Positions 32,928 to 41,550 of a DNA stretch of 64,000 nt are shown here, piece by piece. Every line of letters starts with the position of its first letter. The first letter of the stretch is position 1. The notes under the pieces are model-generated. The model did no database searches, had not been told where the DNA came from, and was given only the letters and a program-made list of their open reading frames with translations. The position numbers and the translations under genes were made by a program. Source of the DNA: an uncultured Oscillospiraceae bacterium (GTDB taxonomy: Bacteria > Bacillota > Clostridia > Oscillospirales > Acutalibacteraceae); the NCBI GenBank assembly GCA_902465155.1, contig CABQLY010000007.1:19291-83290 (forward strand). The letters run 5' to 3'.

Positions 32928-35384
32928 TTACGGAATTAAGGTGTAGCCGGTAAGCGTTAACGGTTCGTTGGCAAACTCGGGCACCTCGCTTAGGGTTACC
33001 GTTTTGCTTTCGCCCGGTAAAAGCGAAAAATAATTATCTGAGAATACAAAACCGCCCTCCAGCCGCACCGCGTGCACATAAGCGCTTGCCGTAACGGTAA
33101 CGCTGCCGCTGCTTTGCGCGGTAATTTGCACGGCGTTGGTGGGCTTAATTTGCAAATCGCCCGCCTTGTAAAAGGTGCGGTCAAAATTGCCGTTGCCTGT
33201 TAAATTGCAAACCAAAACCTGCCCCGGCCCTACCGTTACTTTTACCGGCAGCTGCAGCACACTTTGCGCCGCCACGCAAACCGGGCTGCAAAGCACCTGC
33301 TGCGTTTTTTGGCTTTCAAGGCTTACCAGCGTAAGGGTTACCTCGGCCGGCTGCTCGCTTTCGCTGTCGTTGGTTAAAAACAAGGTAAGCGCGCCGCCGT
33401 TTTCATCTAAAGAGGCGGTTAGAGCCTTGGCGCAGCGTTTAAAGCTGTAATAGGCCGCCTTAGGCAGGCAGTAATAATCTAACAGCGACCACCCTGCTGC
33501 GGCCGGCCAGCAATCGGCCAACATCCAATAAAGAATTCCGCTGCAAAACCACAAATTTCGCCGGGCCAGCTCAAACGAAAGGCGAACCCATTCGTACTGC
33601 AAAAATTGCAGCTTAAAGCATTTATCCTCGCCGTTTTGAAACGCCCCTAACAGCCGCTCGGCAAAGGTGTAGGTGTAATCTAACAAATGGCGCGCCAGGC
33701 AGGGGTTATTTTGGGTGTGGTAATGCCACTGCTCCTCCTCAAAAAACGCGTCCTGCGCGGTCATCATTCGCAGCAGCGAGGGGGTGCTAACGGCGCCCAT
33801 GGTTGGCTCCTCGGCAATAAAGCGGGCGGCGTACTGCCGGTACAGCTCACGGTAACGCCGCATATCGCCCTGCTCCATCATTTTAAAAATTAGGCCTAAA
33901 AAGTTGGTGTTGTGCGTGGTGCCGGCGGTTTTAGAGCAGTACCTGTTGCCGCCGTAAGGGCTGGAGGGCAAAAACCGGCGCATAGGGTCCAGCCGCTTTA
34001 AAACCGGCGCAATGGCCTTTAAAGCTGCCGTTCGGCCCGGGTATTCCGACATGGTATCGTTCCCGTTTACGGCGTTTTCGTTATCCCCTGTCCACCAAAC
34101 CAAGCAAGGGTGATTGCGTAAAAACAGCGCGGCGTGTTCGGCCTCGGCCGTAAGCTGCGAAATAAACCAAGGCTCATCCTCGGGGTAATTGCCGCAGGCC
34201 ATTAAAAAGTCCTGCGTTACTAAAATGCCAAGGCGGTCGCACTCGTTATAAAAATGCCGGCTTTCAAAAAATCCGCCGCCCCAAACGCGCAGCATATTTA
34301 CCCCGGCTGCAGCGGCAAGCTCTAACAGTCGGGTAATTTTTTGCGGGGTAATTTGCGTAATCAGCGGCTCGCAGGGGGCCCAATCGGCCCCTTTGCAAAA
34401 CACCCGCCAGCCGTTTACAAGCAGCGTAAAGCAAGAAAATTCGGTGTTAAAATCGCTCTCTTTTCCGCTTTCGGTTTGCTGCAGGGCTTTGCAAAGCGCC
34501 TCGGCGGGGCTGCCCTTTTCATCTGGCAGCTGCAAAATGCGAACAGTGCGCACGCCAAATTGCTCGCAAAGCTTTTCTTGCCCTACCGTAACGGTTAGCC
34601 GGTAAAGCGGCTGGCTGCCGGTGCCGTTCGGCTCCCAAAGCTGCGGCTTGGCCAGGCAAAAAACCTCCCGCTGCTCCGGCTCCTCGGTGTAGCGCTGCTT
34701 TTGGTAAACGGTTGTTCCGCTTTGGTCGGTAACGGTTAGGGTGTACAGCACCCCTTGGGTTAAGTTTTTAAACTGAATATCACACACCATTTCGGCGCCA
34801 AAGGTATCTACCTGCGCGGTGTAAATGTAAACGCTTTGGGCAGCCGGGGCGTTTTCAAACGCTATGTAGCACGGGCCGCTAATGCCGCAGGTAACAAACC
34901 GCTCGGTCCAATCCCACCCGTAGGTACATTGAATTCGGCGGGTGTAAAGCCGCTCGCCGGTAAAGGCGTGCGAGCGCTCCTTACAGCCTTTGGTGCGGTT
35001 AACGGCTGAATGAAAATAAACCTCCAGCCGGTTTTCGCCGCATTTTAGCAGCTGCTGCACGGCAAAGCGGTGCGGAATAAACATATTCTCGGCCCGGCCG
35101 GCCAGCTTTCCGTTTAGGTAAACCTCGGCGTAGGTATCTAAACACTCAAACACCAGCACCGCGCCCGGCAAAACCTTTTCTACCGTAAAGGTTTTGGTGT
35201 AGGTAAAATCCTCTTGCTCTATCCAGCGCAGCTGCAGGGCGTTATCCCGCCAAAAAAAGTTGCCCTCTACCAACCCGGCAGCGGCCAAATCGGTGTGGGC
35301 GCAGCCCGGAACGGTTGCGTTAAAGTGCAAATTTTTTTGCGGGCAGGCCCCTTGCCAGCTTCCGCTTAAATCAATTTTTTTCAT
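32928..35384 (-). CDS. Beta-mannosidase, GH2 family
   Basis: 818 aa. The N-terminal sugar-binding domain starts LSGSWQGAC and VPGCAHTDL; RRIQCTYGWDWTERFVTCGI is a strong beta-mannosidase marker, and the TIM barrel has MLRVWGGGFFE and WWTGDNENA (acid/base Glu). No signal peptide, so it works on imported manno-oligosaccharides. It is preceded by the dCMP deaminase gene with a 30-base gap, probably co-transcribed. Confidence 0.9.
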   Translation of the reverse strand: MKKIDLSGSWQGACPQKNLHFNATVPGCAHTDLAAAGLVEGNFFWRDNALQLRWIEQEDFTYTKTFTVEKVLPGAVLVFECLDTYAEVYLNGKLAGRAENMFIPHRFAVQQLLKCGENRLEVYFHSAVNRTKGCKERSHAFTGERLYTRRIQCTYGWDWTERFVTCGISGPCYIAFENAPAAQSVYIYTAQVDTFGAEMVCDIQFKNLTQGVLYTLTVTDQSGTTVYQKQRYTEEPEQREVFCLAKPQLWEPNGTGSQPLYRLTVTVGQEKLCEQFGVRTVRILQLPDEKGSPAEALCKALQQTESGKESDFNTEFSCFTLLVNGWRVFCKGADWAPCEPLITQITPQKITRLLELAAAAGVNMLRVWGGGFFESRHFYNECDRLGILVTQDFLMACGNYPEDEPWFISQLTAEAEHAALFLRNHPCLVWWTGDNENAVNGNDTMSEYPGRTAALKAIAPVLKRLDPMRRFLPSSPYGGNRYCSKTAGTTHNTNFLGLIFKMMEQGDMRRYRELYRQYAARFIAEEPTMGAVSTPSLLRMMTAQDAFFEEEQWHYHTQNNPCLARHLLDYTYTFAERLLGAFQNGEDKCFKLQFLQYEWVRLSFELARRNLWFCSGILYWMLADCWPAAAGWSLLDYYCLPKAAYYSFKRCAKALTASLDENGGALTLFLTNDSESEQPAEVTLTLVSLESQKTQQVLCSPVCVAAQSVLQLPVKVTVGPGQVLVCNLTGNGNFDRTFYKAGDLQIKPTNAVQITAQSSGSVTVTASAYVHAVRLEGGFVFSDNYFSLLPGESKTVTLSEVPEFANEPLTLTGYTLIP

Positions 35385-35414
35385 AAAATTCCCCTTTAGG
35401 CTTATACTTTAGGC

Positions 35415-35894
35415 TTATAAATGAAAGCTTTCGGTGTGCCCGCCGGGCGTGTATTTGCGGCACTGCACCCCGGCCGCCGCAAACATTTTTTTAGAGGCGC
35501 GCACCCCGTCGGTATCGGCATATTTATCCTCATTATAAATAATTTCGGTAATCCCGGTTTGAATAATTGCTTTTGCACACTCGTTACAAGGAAAAAGCGT
35601 TACATAAATTTTGCAGCCGCCAAGGTTCCCGCCGCGGTAATTTAAAATGGCGTTTAATTCTGCGTGGCACACAAACGGGTATTTGGTGTTTAACGGTTCC
35701 CCCTCGCGGCTCCAGGGAAAAACATCGTCCGAACAGCCAAACGGCAGCCCGTTATATCCTACCGACATTACCCGGTTTTCTTTATTTACAATACAAGCGC
35801 CAACCTGGGTGCCGGGGTCTTTACTGCGGCGGGCCGAAAGCATGGCTATACCCATAAAGTATTCGTCCCAGCTTAAATAATCTGTGCGTTTCAA
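35415..35894 (-). CDS. dCMP deaminase (ComEB-like)
   Basis: 159 aa. Zinc site CHAEL (His and catalytic Glu) and PCNEC (two Cys), and the N-terminal WDEYFMGIAMLSARRSKDP are typical of deoxycytidylate deaminase, which makes dUMP for thymidylate synthesis. Start is a TTG at 35894, supported by AGAAGGTG; no nearby in-frame ATG precedes the conserved WDEYF segment. Confidence 0.92.
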   Translation of the reverse strand: MKRTDYLSWDEYFMGIAMLSARRSKDPGTQVGACIVNKENRVMSVGYNGLPFGCSDDVFPWSREGEPLNTKYPFVCHAELNAILNYRGGNLGGCKIYVTLFPCNECAKAIIQTGITEIIYNEDKYADTDGVRASKKMFAAAGVQCRKYTPGGHTESFHL

Positions 35895-36141
35895 ATAAAC
35901 ACCTTCTCTTTTAAAATATTTGTTATCATTACCAATTTAAATTTACCCGTATAAATTCTACCCTTATAAATTTAAGGGGCATTGCCCCAGCCGCGGCAGC
36001 CAAAGCAGGTTAAAATTTTAAACCGTTTGGGCCGCCAAAGCCTGCCGGCGTAGGCCGTACCTGTTGTTATTTTTGTACCCCGCTATTTGTACCCTGTTAT
36101 TAATGTTTAGCAGCAAAGCGTTCGCAGCAAGGCGCCAAGCC

Positions 36142-37083
36142 TTAATAAAAGGTAACAACTTCCTCCTCCGGCGGGTCGGCCTTTGCAAGCCGGTCTACAT
36201 ACAAAACCGGCCCGCGCTGCCCGTAAAGCTCGCAGTATTCCACCTTTATCATAGCCGTAAGCAAGATCCATTCCCGGTTTTGGGCGGTAAGCTCCGGCGG
36301 GCACTCGGCCAGCAGGCCGGCAAAGGTAATATCCTCTACGCAGCAGGTCATTAAATGGCGCCCCACCACCAGCTCGCTGCCCTTTAGCTTGCGGTTTTTG
36401 GCCGCAACCGCTTTAAAGGTAACGGTTTTGCCGTTGTAAAAATCTAAATTCTCCGAAAGGTCACGGTAAAAATAGGCGTAGTCCTTATCCTGCACGGTAA
36501 AACGCTGGGCGTCGCGGTCAAACGGCAGCGGATCTTCAATATCGTCGTATTCCACCTTACCGTTCGGGTACTCGTACGCAATAGTGGCCCGGGTATTCAC
36601 GGCGCGAACAATTTTGTGCAGCTGCTCCTTGGCAATCTTTTCACTGTAGCGGTTAAAAACAACCAGCTCGCAGGAGTTTAATTTATCTACCACCAAGCTG
36701 CGCATATTATTATTGTAGTTTACAAAGGTGGCCGTTTCGGCAAACATAAACTCCTGCGCAATAACCCAGCTTTTGGGCAGCGCGTTAAACAGGCTTTTTA
36801 GCTGCCACATTCCGTTATATTCCACCAGCACCCGCTCGGTGCCATGCTGCTTTTGCAGGCGCTGCAGCAGCTTTTCGGTTAAATCGCCCTCCTGCTGCAG
36901 CGGCTCAATAAAAACATTTTTGCCAAAAAAGCGGGCGGGGTCGTATTCCTCTACCCCCTCCTCGCACAAAAGCAGCAGCGTTTTTTCGCCGTTGTTAAAA
37001 CGCTTGTCCTCCAGCGTTTCCTGAATAAAGCGGGTTTTTCCCGACTCTAAAAAACCGGTAAATAAGTAAACCGGTATATCCAT
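36142..37083 (-). CDS. CobW/COG0523-type GTPase
   Basis: 313 aa. Walker A GFLESGKTRF (residues 9-18), a conserved VEYNGMW in place of the common metallochaperone CXCC region, and NRYSE as the guanine-specificity motif. The CXCC metal site of CobW-type zinc chaperones is missing; a C-terminal domain of about 120 residues has no CobW_C His-rich tail. The promoter is strong. It faces the feo operon across a shared intergenic region. Metal role inferred from family only. Confidence 0.8.
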   Translation of the reverse strand: MDIPVYLFTGFLESGKTRFIQETLEDKRFNNGEKTLLLLCEEGVEEYDPARFFGKNVFIEPLQQEGDLTEKLLQRLQKQHGTERVLVEYNGMWQLKSLFNALPKSWVIAQEFMFAETATFVNYNNNMRSLVVDKLNSCELVVFNRYSEKIAKEQLHKIVRAVNTRATIAYEYPNGKVEYDDIEDPLPFDRDAQRFTVQDKDYAYFYRDLSENLDFYNGKTVTFKAVAAKNRKLKGSELVVGRHLMTCCVEDITFAGLLAECPPELTAQNREWILLTAMIKVEYCELYGQRGPVLYVDRLAKADPPEEEVVTFY

Positions 37084-37115
37084 AAAATTACATCCCCTTT
37101 GGTTTTATACCTTTA

Positions 37116-37144
37116 AATATAACGCAAGGGGCAAAAATTGTCAA
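37116..37144 (-). promoter_or_regulatory. Promoter of the CobW-like gene
   Basis: TTGACA (37139-37144), 17 bp, TATATT (37116-37121) on the minus strand. Confidence 0.8.
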
Positions 37145-37350
37145 TCAAAATATCCCAAAGACGGCAAAACTTTTAAAAAATTTTATTCGCAAAAGCAGGC
37201 CAAAGTTTTAGCAATTTTTTAGCAGCGCAGGTTTAAGCCAATTTTTTCCGTTTTAGCGTACAGTTTGGCCGGCCGGCGGGGCCGCCTGCGCTTTTACTTT
37301 GCCCCGCTAAAAAATTCGCAAAAAAACTTAAAATTTTTTTAAAAAGGGGG

Positions 37351-37379
37351 TTGACTTTTTGTCCGAATGGAGTTATTAT
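37351..37379 (+). promoter_or_regulatory. Promoter of the feo operon
   Basis: TTGACT (37351-37356), 17 bp, TATTAT (37374-37379), directly before the first TTAG-N6-CTAA box. Confidence 0.82.
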
Positions 37380-37387
37380 ATTAGCGG

Positions 37388-37501
37388 TTAGCAGGGGCTA
37401 ATTGTTTTTTTGAGCAACAGTTAGCTAAAACTAACTGTTTTTTCGGGTTTAAAGTTAGCGTAAGCTAACAATTTTTAAGCCCGTTGGTTAGCCTGCGCTA
37501 A
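37388..37501 (+). promoter_or_regulatory. Four phased TTAG-N6-CTAA boxes in the feo leader (metal-regulator operators)
   Basis: Boxes at 37388-37401 (TTAGCAGGGGCTAA), 37421-37434 (TTAGCTAAAACTAA), 37455-37468 (TTAGCGTAAGCTAA) and 37488-37501 (TTAGCCTGCGCTAA) begin 33, 34 and 33 bp apart. The half-sites fit DtxR/IdeR-type iron repressors. All lie after the -10, within the first 115 transcribed bases. An extra TTAGC half-site at 37381 joins the first box. Confidence 0.75.
37416..37443 (+). terminator. Terminator-like hairpin overlapping feo box 2
   Basis: AACAGTTAG/CTAACTGTT (37416-37424 with 37431-37439) followed by TTTT. Weak A/T-rich stem inside the leader; it may simply reflect the operator palindrome. 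Confidence 0.4.
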
Positions 37502-37530
37502 TTAAACTGAATGAAAGAGGTTGTTTGAAT

Positions 37531-37743
37531 ATGATGCCGTTAGCGTTTGCCAGCTTGGGCGACAGCATGACCATTAAAAAAATCGGCGGCAGTGCAGAGG
37601 TTAAAAAGCATTTAGAGGATTTAGGCTTTGTAGTAGGCTCTAATGTAAGCATTGTTAGTATGCTGGGCGGTAATGTTATTGTAAATGTAAAAGAATCCCG
37701 CGTGGCAATCAGCGAGGAAATGGCGCGCAAAATAATGGTATAA
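37531..37743 (+). CDS. feoA: FeoA-like ferrous iron transport protein (first copy)
   Basis: 70 aa SH3-like FeoA domain (IKKIGGSAEVKKHLEDLGF, VGSNVSIVSMLGGNVIV, ISEEMARKIMV). FeoA is a small cytoplasmic helper of the FeoB transporter. The ATG at 37531 lies 10 bases after GAGG; a TTG at 37525 would be too close. Shorter and more diverged than the second copy that follows. Confidence 0.88.
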   Translation: MMPLAFASLGDSMTIKKIGGSAEVKKHLEDLGFVVGSNVSIVSMLGGNVIVNVKESRVAISEEMARKIMV

Positions 37744-37811
37744 CGGCACCCGGCGGTTGCCTGTACATAAAAGCTTTCGGGCTTTGCCCGTAAATAAAGG
37801 AGGAAAATGGC

Positions 37812-38033
37812 ATGAAAACATTAAAAGACGCAAAGATCGGCGAGACCGTTACCGTAGTAAAGCTGCACGGTGAGGGCGCCGTAAAGCACCGCATTATGGA
37901 TATGGGCCTAACCAAAGGCGTTGAGGTTTATATTCGTAAGGTTGCCCCGCTTGGGGATCCGGTTGAGCTAACCGTGCGCGGTTACGAGCTTTCGCTGCGA
38001 AAGGCCGACGCCGCCATGGTAGAGGTTGGCTGA
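37812..38033 (+). CDS. feoA: FeoA-like ferrous iron transport protein (second copy)
   Basis: 73 aa FeoA domain (TLKDAKIGETVTVVKLHGEG, HRIMDMGLTKGVEVYIRK, GDPVELTVRGYELSLRK). ATG at 37812 follows AAAGGAGG. Tandem FeoA copies are frequent in clostridial feo operons. It lies between the first copy and feoB. Confidence 0.92.
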   Translation: MKTLKDAKIGETVTVVKLHGEGAVKHRIMDMGLTKGVEVYIRKVAPLGDPVELTVRGYELSLRKADAAMVEVG

Positions 38034-38060
38034 TTATTTTAGGAAGAGAGGAATTTAAAC

Positions 38061-40553
38061 ATGAATTTACGCATTGCCCTTGCGGGTAACCCAAACAGCG
38101 GTAAAACAACCCTGTTTAATGCCTTAACGGGTTCCAACCAATTTGTTGGTAACTGGCCCGGCGTTACGGTAGAAAAAAAGGAAGGCAAGCTAAAAAAGCA
38201 CGACGGTGTTATTATTACCGACTTGCCCGGTATCTACTCCCTTTCCCCCTACACCTTAGAAGAGGTTGTTGCCCGTAACTACTTAATTGGCGAACGGCCG
38301 GACGCCATTTTAAACATTATTGACGGTACAAACTTAGAGCGTAACCTGTACTTAACCACCCAGCTTACCGAGCTAGGTATTCCGGTTGTAGTTGCCATTA
38401 ACATGATGGATGTGGTACGCAAAAACGGCGACAAAATTAACACCGCCGAGTTAGCCGCACAGTTAGGCTGCAAGGTGGTAGAAATTTCGGCCTTAAAGGG
38501 CACCGGAATTAAAGAGGCTGCCGAAGCGGCTATTGACGCCGCCCAAAACGGCAAAACCGTACCCATGCACACCTTCTCGGGCGTGGTAGAACACGCCATT
38601 GCCCACATTGAGGAGGCTGCCGTGCACAATATGCCCGAGGAGCAGCAGCGCTGGTACGCCATCAAGATTTTTGAGCGGGATGACAAAGTGCTTTCCGGCT
38701 TAAAAATTGAAAAAAGCGTTATGGACCACATTGAGGCCGACATTGCCGCAGCCGAAAAAGAGCTGGACGACGACGCTGAATCCATTATTACCAACGAGCG
38801 CTACATTTATATTGCATCTATTATTAAAGCATGTTATCATAAAAAGAGCGCCGGTAAGCTTTCCACCTCCGACAAAATTGATCGCATTGTTACCAACCGC
38901 TGGTTGGGCCTGCCGATTTTTGCGGTAATTATGTTCTTGGTTTACTACATTTCTATGGTAACGGTTGGTTCGGCCGCAACCGACTGGGCCAACGACGGCC
39001 TGTTTGGCGACGGTTGGCATTTGTTTGGCATTGGCTCCTCCCAAACCGCCGAAGCCGAGGAGGAATACGGCGACACCGACGCCATTATCAGCGGATTTTT
39101 AGACGCAGCTGCCGAGCAAGGTGTTGACACCAAAGCCGCCACCGAGGCGCTGGACGCTGAAGCCGAGGATTACGACTACGCCAAAGCTATTACCGAGGTT
39201 GAAGCCGTAAAGGCCAAGGCAAATTTAAGCGAATTTACCTACACCTTAGAGGATGAGGAAACCCTTGAAACCACCGAGGAAAAGGGCGACATGGCCGCGC
39301 TGGACGACGCGCTTGCCGCTTACAAAAAGTACGAGGGCGGCGTAGACCCGGCCAACTACGGTGTTTGGGTTCCCGGTATTCCGGTTTTGGTTGGCAACGG
39401 GCTTGAAAAGGCCGGCGCTGCCGATTGGCTGCAAGGCTTAATTAACGACGGTATTGTAGCCGGCGTTGGCGCCGTTTTAGGCTTTGTACCGCAAATGCTG
39501 GTACTGTTCTTGCTGTTAGCTTTCTTAGAGGCCTGCGGCTACATGGCCCGTATTGCCTTTGTTTTAGACCGTATTTTCCGCAAGTTCGGACTTTCAGGCA
39601 AATCTTTTATTCCTATGTTAATTGGTACTGGTTGCGGAATTCCCGGCATTATGGCCTCCCGTACTATTGAAAATGAACGCGACCGCCGCATGACCATTAT
39701 GACCACCACCTTTATTCCCTGCGGCGCTAAGGTTCCGTTTATTGCAATGATTGCCGGTGCTATTTTCGGCGGTTCCCCGTGGATTTCCACCTCCGCTTAC
39801 TTTGTTGGCATGGCCTCGATTATTGTTTCGGGCATTATGCTGAAAAAAACCAAAATGTTTGCCGGCGACCCGGCCCCGTTTGTTATGGAGCTGCCGGCTT
39901 ACCACCTGCCAACCGTTGGCAATGTTCTGCGGTCTATGTGGGAGCGCGGCTGGTCGTTCATTAAAAAAGCCGGCACCATCATTCTGCTTTCTACCATTCT
40001 GGTTTGGTTTACCTCTTACTTTGGCTTTACCAGCGACGGCTTTAGAATGTTGAGTGAGGACGAGTTAGATCAATCTATTTTAGCGGCCATTGGCGGTGCC
40101 ATTGCTTGGATCTTTAAGCCGCTTGGCTGGGGCACTTGGGAAGCAGCTGTTGCCTCCATTACCGGGTTGGTAGCTAAGGAGAACATTGTAGGCACCATGG
40201 GTATTTTGTACGGCGCTGCCGGCAATGTTTACGAAACCCTTGCCAAAGTATTTACCGGGGTAAGCGGTTATTCCTTCCTTTGCTTTAACCTTTTGTGCGC
40301 CCCCTGCTTTGCCGCAATTGGCGCCATTAAGCGCGAAATGAACAGCCCCAAGTGGACCTGGTTTGCCATTGCTTACCAGTGCGGCTTTGCCTACTGCATT
40401 GCCTTAATGGTAAATCAGTTTGGCCTGCTGTTTACCGGCAAGGTACAGGTAATTGGCTTAATTGCTGCGGTTGCAGTGCTGGCCGTTATGGTTTACATGC
40501 TGGTTCGCCCGTATAAAGAGGCCACCCGCCTAACCGCAAAGGTAAAAGCGTAA
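38061..40553 (+). CDS. feoB: Ferrous iron transporter FeoB
   Basis: 830 aa. The N-terminal G protein has GNPNSGKTT (residues 9-17), TVEKKEG (G2 region), DLPGIYSL (G3) and NMMD (G4), then a helical GDI domain and the membrane part with two Gate repeats (GTGCGIPGIMASRTI). It imports Fe2+. Odd feature: between the first membrane helix and the rest (about residues 326-432) lies a 107-residue Asp/Glu-rich insert, far longer than the usual loop. The protein is about 100 residues longer than common clostridial FeoB. Confidence 0.94.
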   Translation: MNLRIALAGNPNSGKTTLFNALTGSNQFVGNWPGVTVEKKEGKLKKHDGVIITDLPGIYSLSPYTLEEVVARNYLIGERPDAILNIIDGTNLERNLYLTTQLTELGIPVVVAINMMDVVRKNGDKINTAELAAQLGCKVVEISALKGTGIKEAAEAAIDAAQNGKTVPMHTFSGVVEHAIAHIEEAAVHNMPEEQQRWYAIKIFERDDKVLSGLKIEKSVMDHIEADIAAAEKELDDDAESIITNERYIYIASIIKACYHKKSAGKLSTSDKIDRIVTNRWLGLPIFAVIMFLVYYISMVTVGSAATDWANDGLFGDGWHLFGIGSSQTAEAEEEYGDTDAIISGFLDAAAEQGVDTKAATEALDAEAEDYDYAKAITEVEAVKAKANLSEFTYTLEDEETLETTEEKGDMAALDDALAAYKKYEGGVDPANYGVWVPGIPVLVGNGLEKAGAADWLQGLINDGIVAGVGAVLGFVPQMLVLFLLLAFLEACGYMARIAFVLDRIFRKFGLSGKSFIPMLIGTGCGIPGIMASRTIENERDRRMTIMTTTFIPCGAKVPFIAMIAGAIFGGSPWISTSAYFVGMASIIVSGIMLKKTKMFAGDPAPFVMELPAYHLPTVGNVLRSMWERGWSFIKKAGTIILLSTILVWFTSYFGFTSDGFRMLSEDELDQSILAAIGGAIAWIFKPLGWGTWEAAVASITGLVAKENIVGTMGILYGAAGNVYETLAKVFTGVSGYSFLCFNLLCAPCFAAIGAIKREMNSPKWTWFAIAYQCGFAYCIALMVNQFGLLFTGKVQVIGLIAAVAVLAVMVYMLVRPYKEATRLTAKVKA

Positions 40554-40577
40554 ATATTTTTAAAGGAGTCTTTTACA

Positions 40578-40748
40578 ATGCTTGCGTGGATTCAAAACAA
40601 TTTAGCCACCCTTTTAATTTCATTACTGCTATTGGCCATTGTTGTTGCCATTATTGTAAAGCTAATTAAAAACAAAAAGCAAGGTAAATCTACCTGCGGC
40701 GGAAATTGTGCCCATTGCGCTTGTGCCGGCTCCTGCCACAAAAAATAG
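40578..40748 (+). CDS. FeoB-associated Cys-rich membrane peptide
   Basis: 56 aa, easily missed because of its size. One membrane helix (residues 9-28, Leu/Ile/Val-rich) is followed by a Lys-rich stretch and a C-terminal cluster CGGNCAHCACAGSC with six Cys. This is the small Cys-rich partner commonly encoded after feoB in Firmicutes; it may bind iron or a cluster. ATG at 40578 behind AAAGGAG, 24 bases after feoB, and followed by the operon terminator. Confidence 0.9.
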   Translation: MLAWIQNNLATLLISLLLLAIVVAIIVKLIKNKKQGKSTCGGNCAHCACAGSCHKK

Positions 40749-40753
40749 TTTTT

Positions 40754-40786
40754 ACAACGCAGGCCGCCCGGTCTGCGTTGTTTTTT
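40754..40786 (+). terminator. Terminator of the feo operon
   Basis: ACAACGCAG/CTGCGTTGT stem with inner CC/GG pairing, followed by six T residues. Confidence 0.88.
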
Positions 40787-40837
40787 AGCCGAACACCCAC
40801 ACACAAACACCGCAATAAATTGCAAGGAGAAAAGTAC

Positions 40838-41539
40838 ATGGCTTTTATTGAACTTAAAAATGTAACCCGCGTTTACCAAAGCGGCGACCACATTTTAAAA
40901 GCGCTGGACGGTATTAACTTAAAATTAGAGGAAGGCAAGTTTGTTGTTGTGCTTGGCCCCAGCGGCGCCGGCAAAAGCACCCTGCTAAACCTGCTTGGCG
41001 GGTTAGATAGCCCCACCAGCGGTGAAATTTTGGTAGAGGGAAAAAACATTGCCACCTTAACCGAAAACAAGCTGGCCGAATACCGTGCCGAAAAGGTTGG
41101 CTTTGTTTTTCAGTTTTACAATTTAGTACCCACCCTAACCGTGCACGAAAATGTTGCCCTGGTTAAGGAAATTTGCAAAAGTCCCCTTTCGGCCACCAAA
41201 ATGCTGCAGGAGGTTGGCCTGGCCGACCATTTAAAAAACTTCCCCGCCGAGCTTTCGGGCGGTGAGCAGCAACGGGTTTCTATTGCCAGGGCTTTGGCAA
41301 AAAACCCAAAAATTTTGCTTTGCGACGAGCCCACCGGCGCATTAGACTCTGAAACCGGCGTGCTGGTGTTAAAGCTGCTTTTAAAAATGGCAAAGCAGTA
41401 CGGCAAAACCATTATTATTGTAACCCACAACCAAAACATTGCCAAAATGGCCGATGTTGTCATTCATGTTAAAAACGGTAAAATTCTTTCCGAGCTAAAG
41501 CAGGCAAACCCCGCCTCGGCCGATGAAATTGACTGGTAA
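40838..41539 (+). CDS. ABC exporter ATP-binding protein (MacB/LolD type)
   Basis: 233 aa. Walker A GPSGAGKST, Q-loop FVFQFYNL, signature LSGGEQQRV, Walker B ILLCDEPTGALD and the switch His in VTHNQ. The FYNLVPTLTVHENV stretch is typical of the MacB/LolD family. It pairs with the FtsX-type permease that begins 11 bases after its stop. ATG at 40838 behind AAGGAG; the in-frame extension upstream runs through the feo terminator and is rejected. Confidence 0.92.
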   Translation: MAFIELKNVTRVYQSGDHILKALDGINLKLEEGKFVVVLGPSGAGKSTLLNLLGGLDSPTSGEILVEGKNIATLTENKLAEYRAEKVGFVFQFYNLVPTLTVHENVALVKEICKSPLSATKMLQEVGLADHLKNFPAELSGGEQQRVSIARALAKNPKILLCDEPTGALDSETGVLVLKLLLKMAKQYGKTIIIVTHNQNIAKMADVVIHVKNGKILSELKQANPASADEIDW

Positions 41540-41550
41540 AGGGGGCGCTT

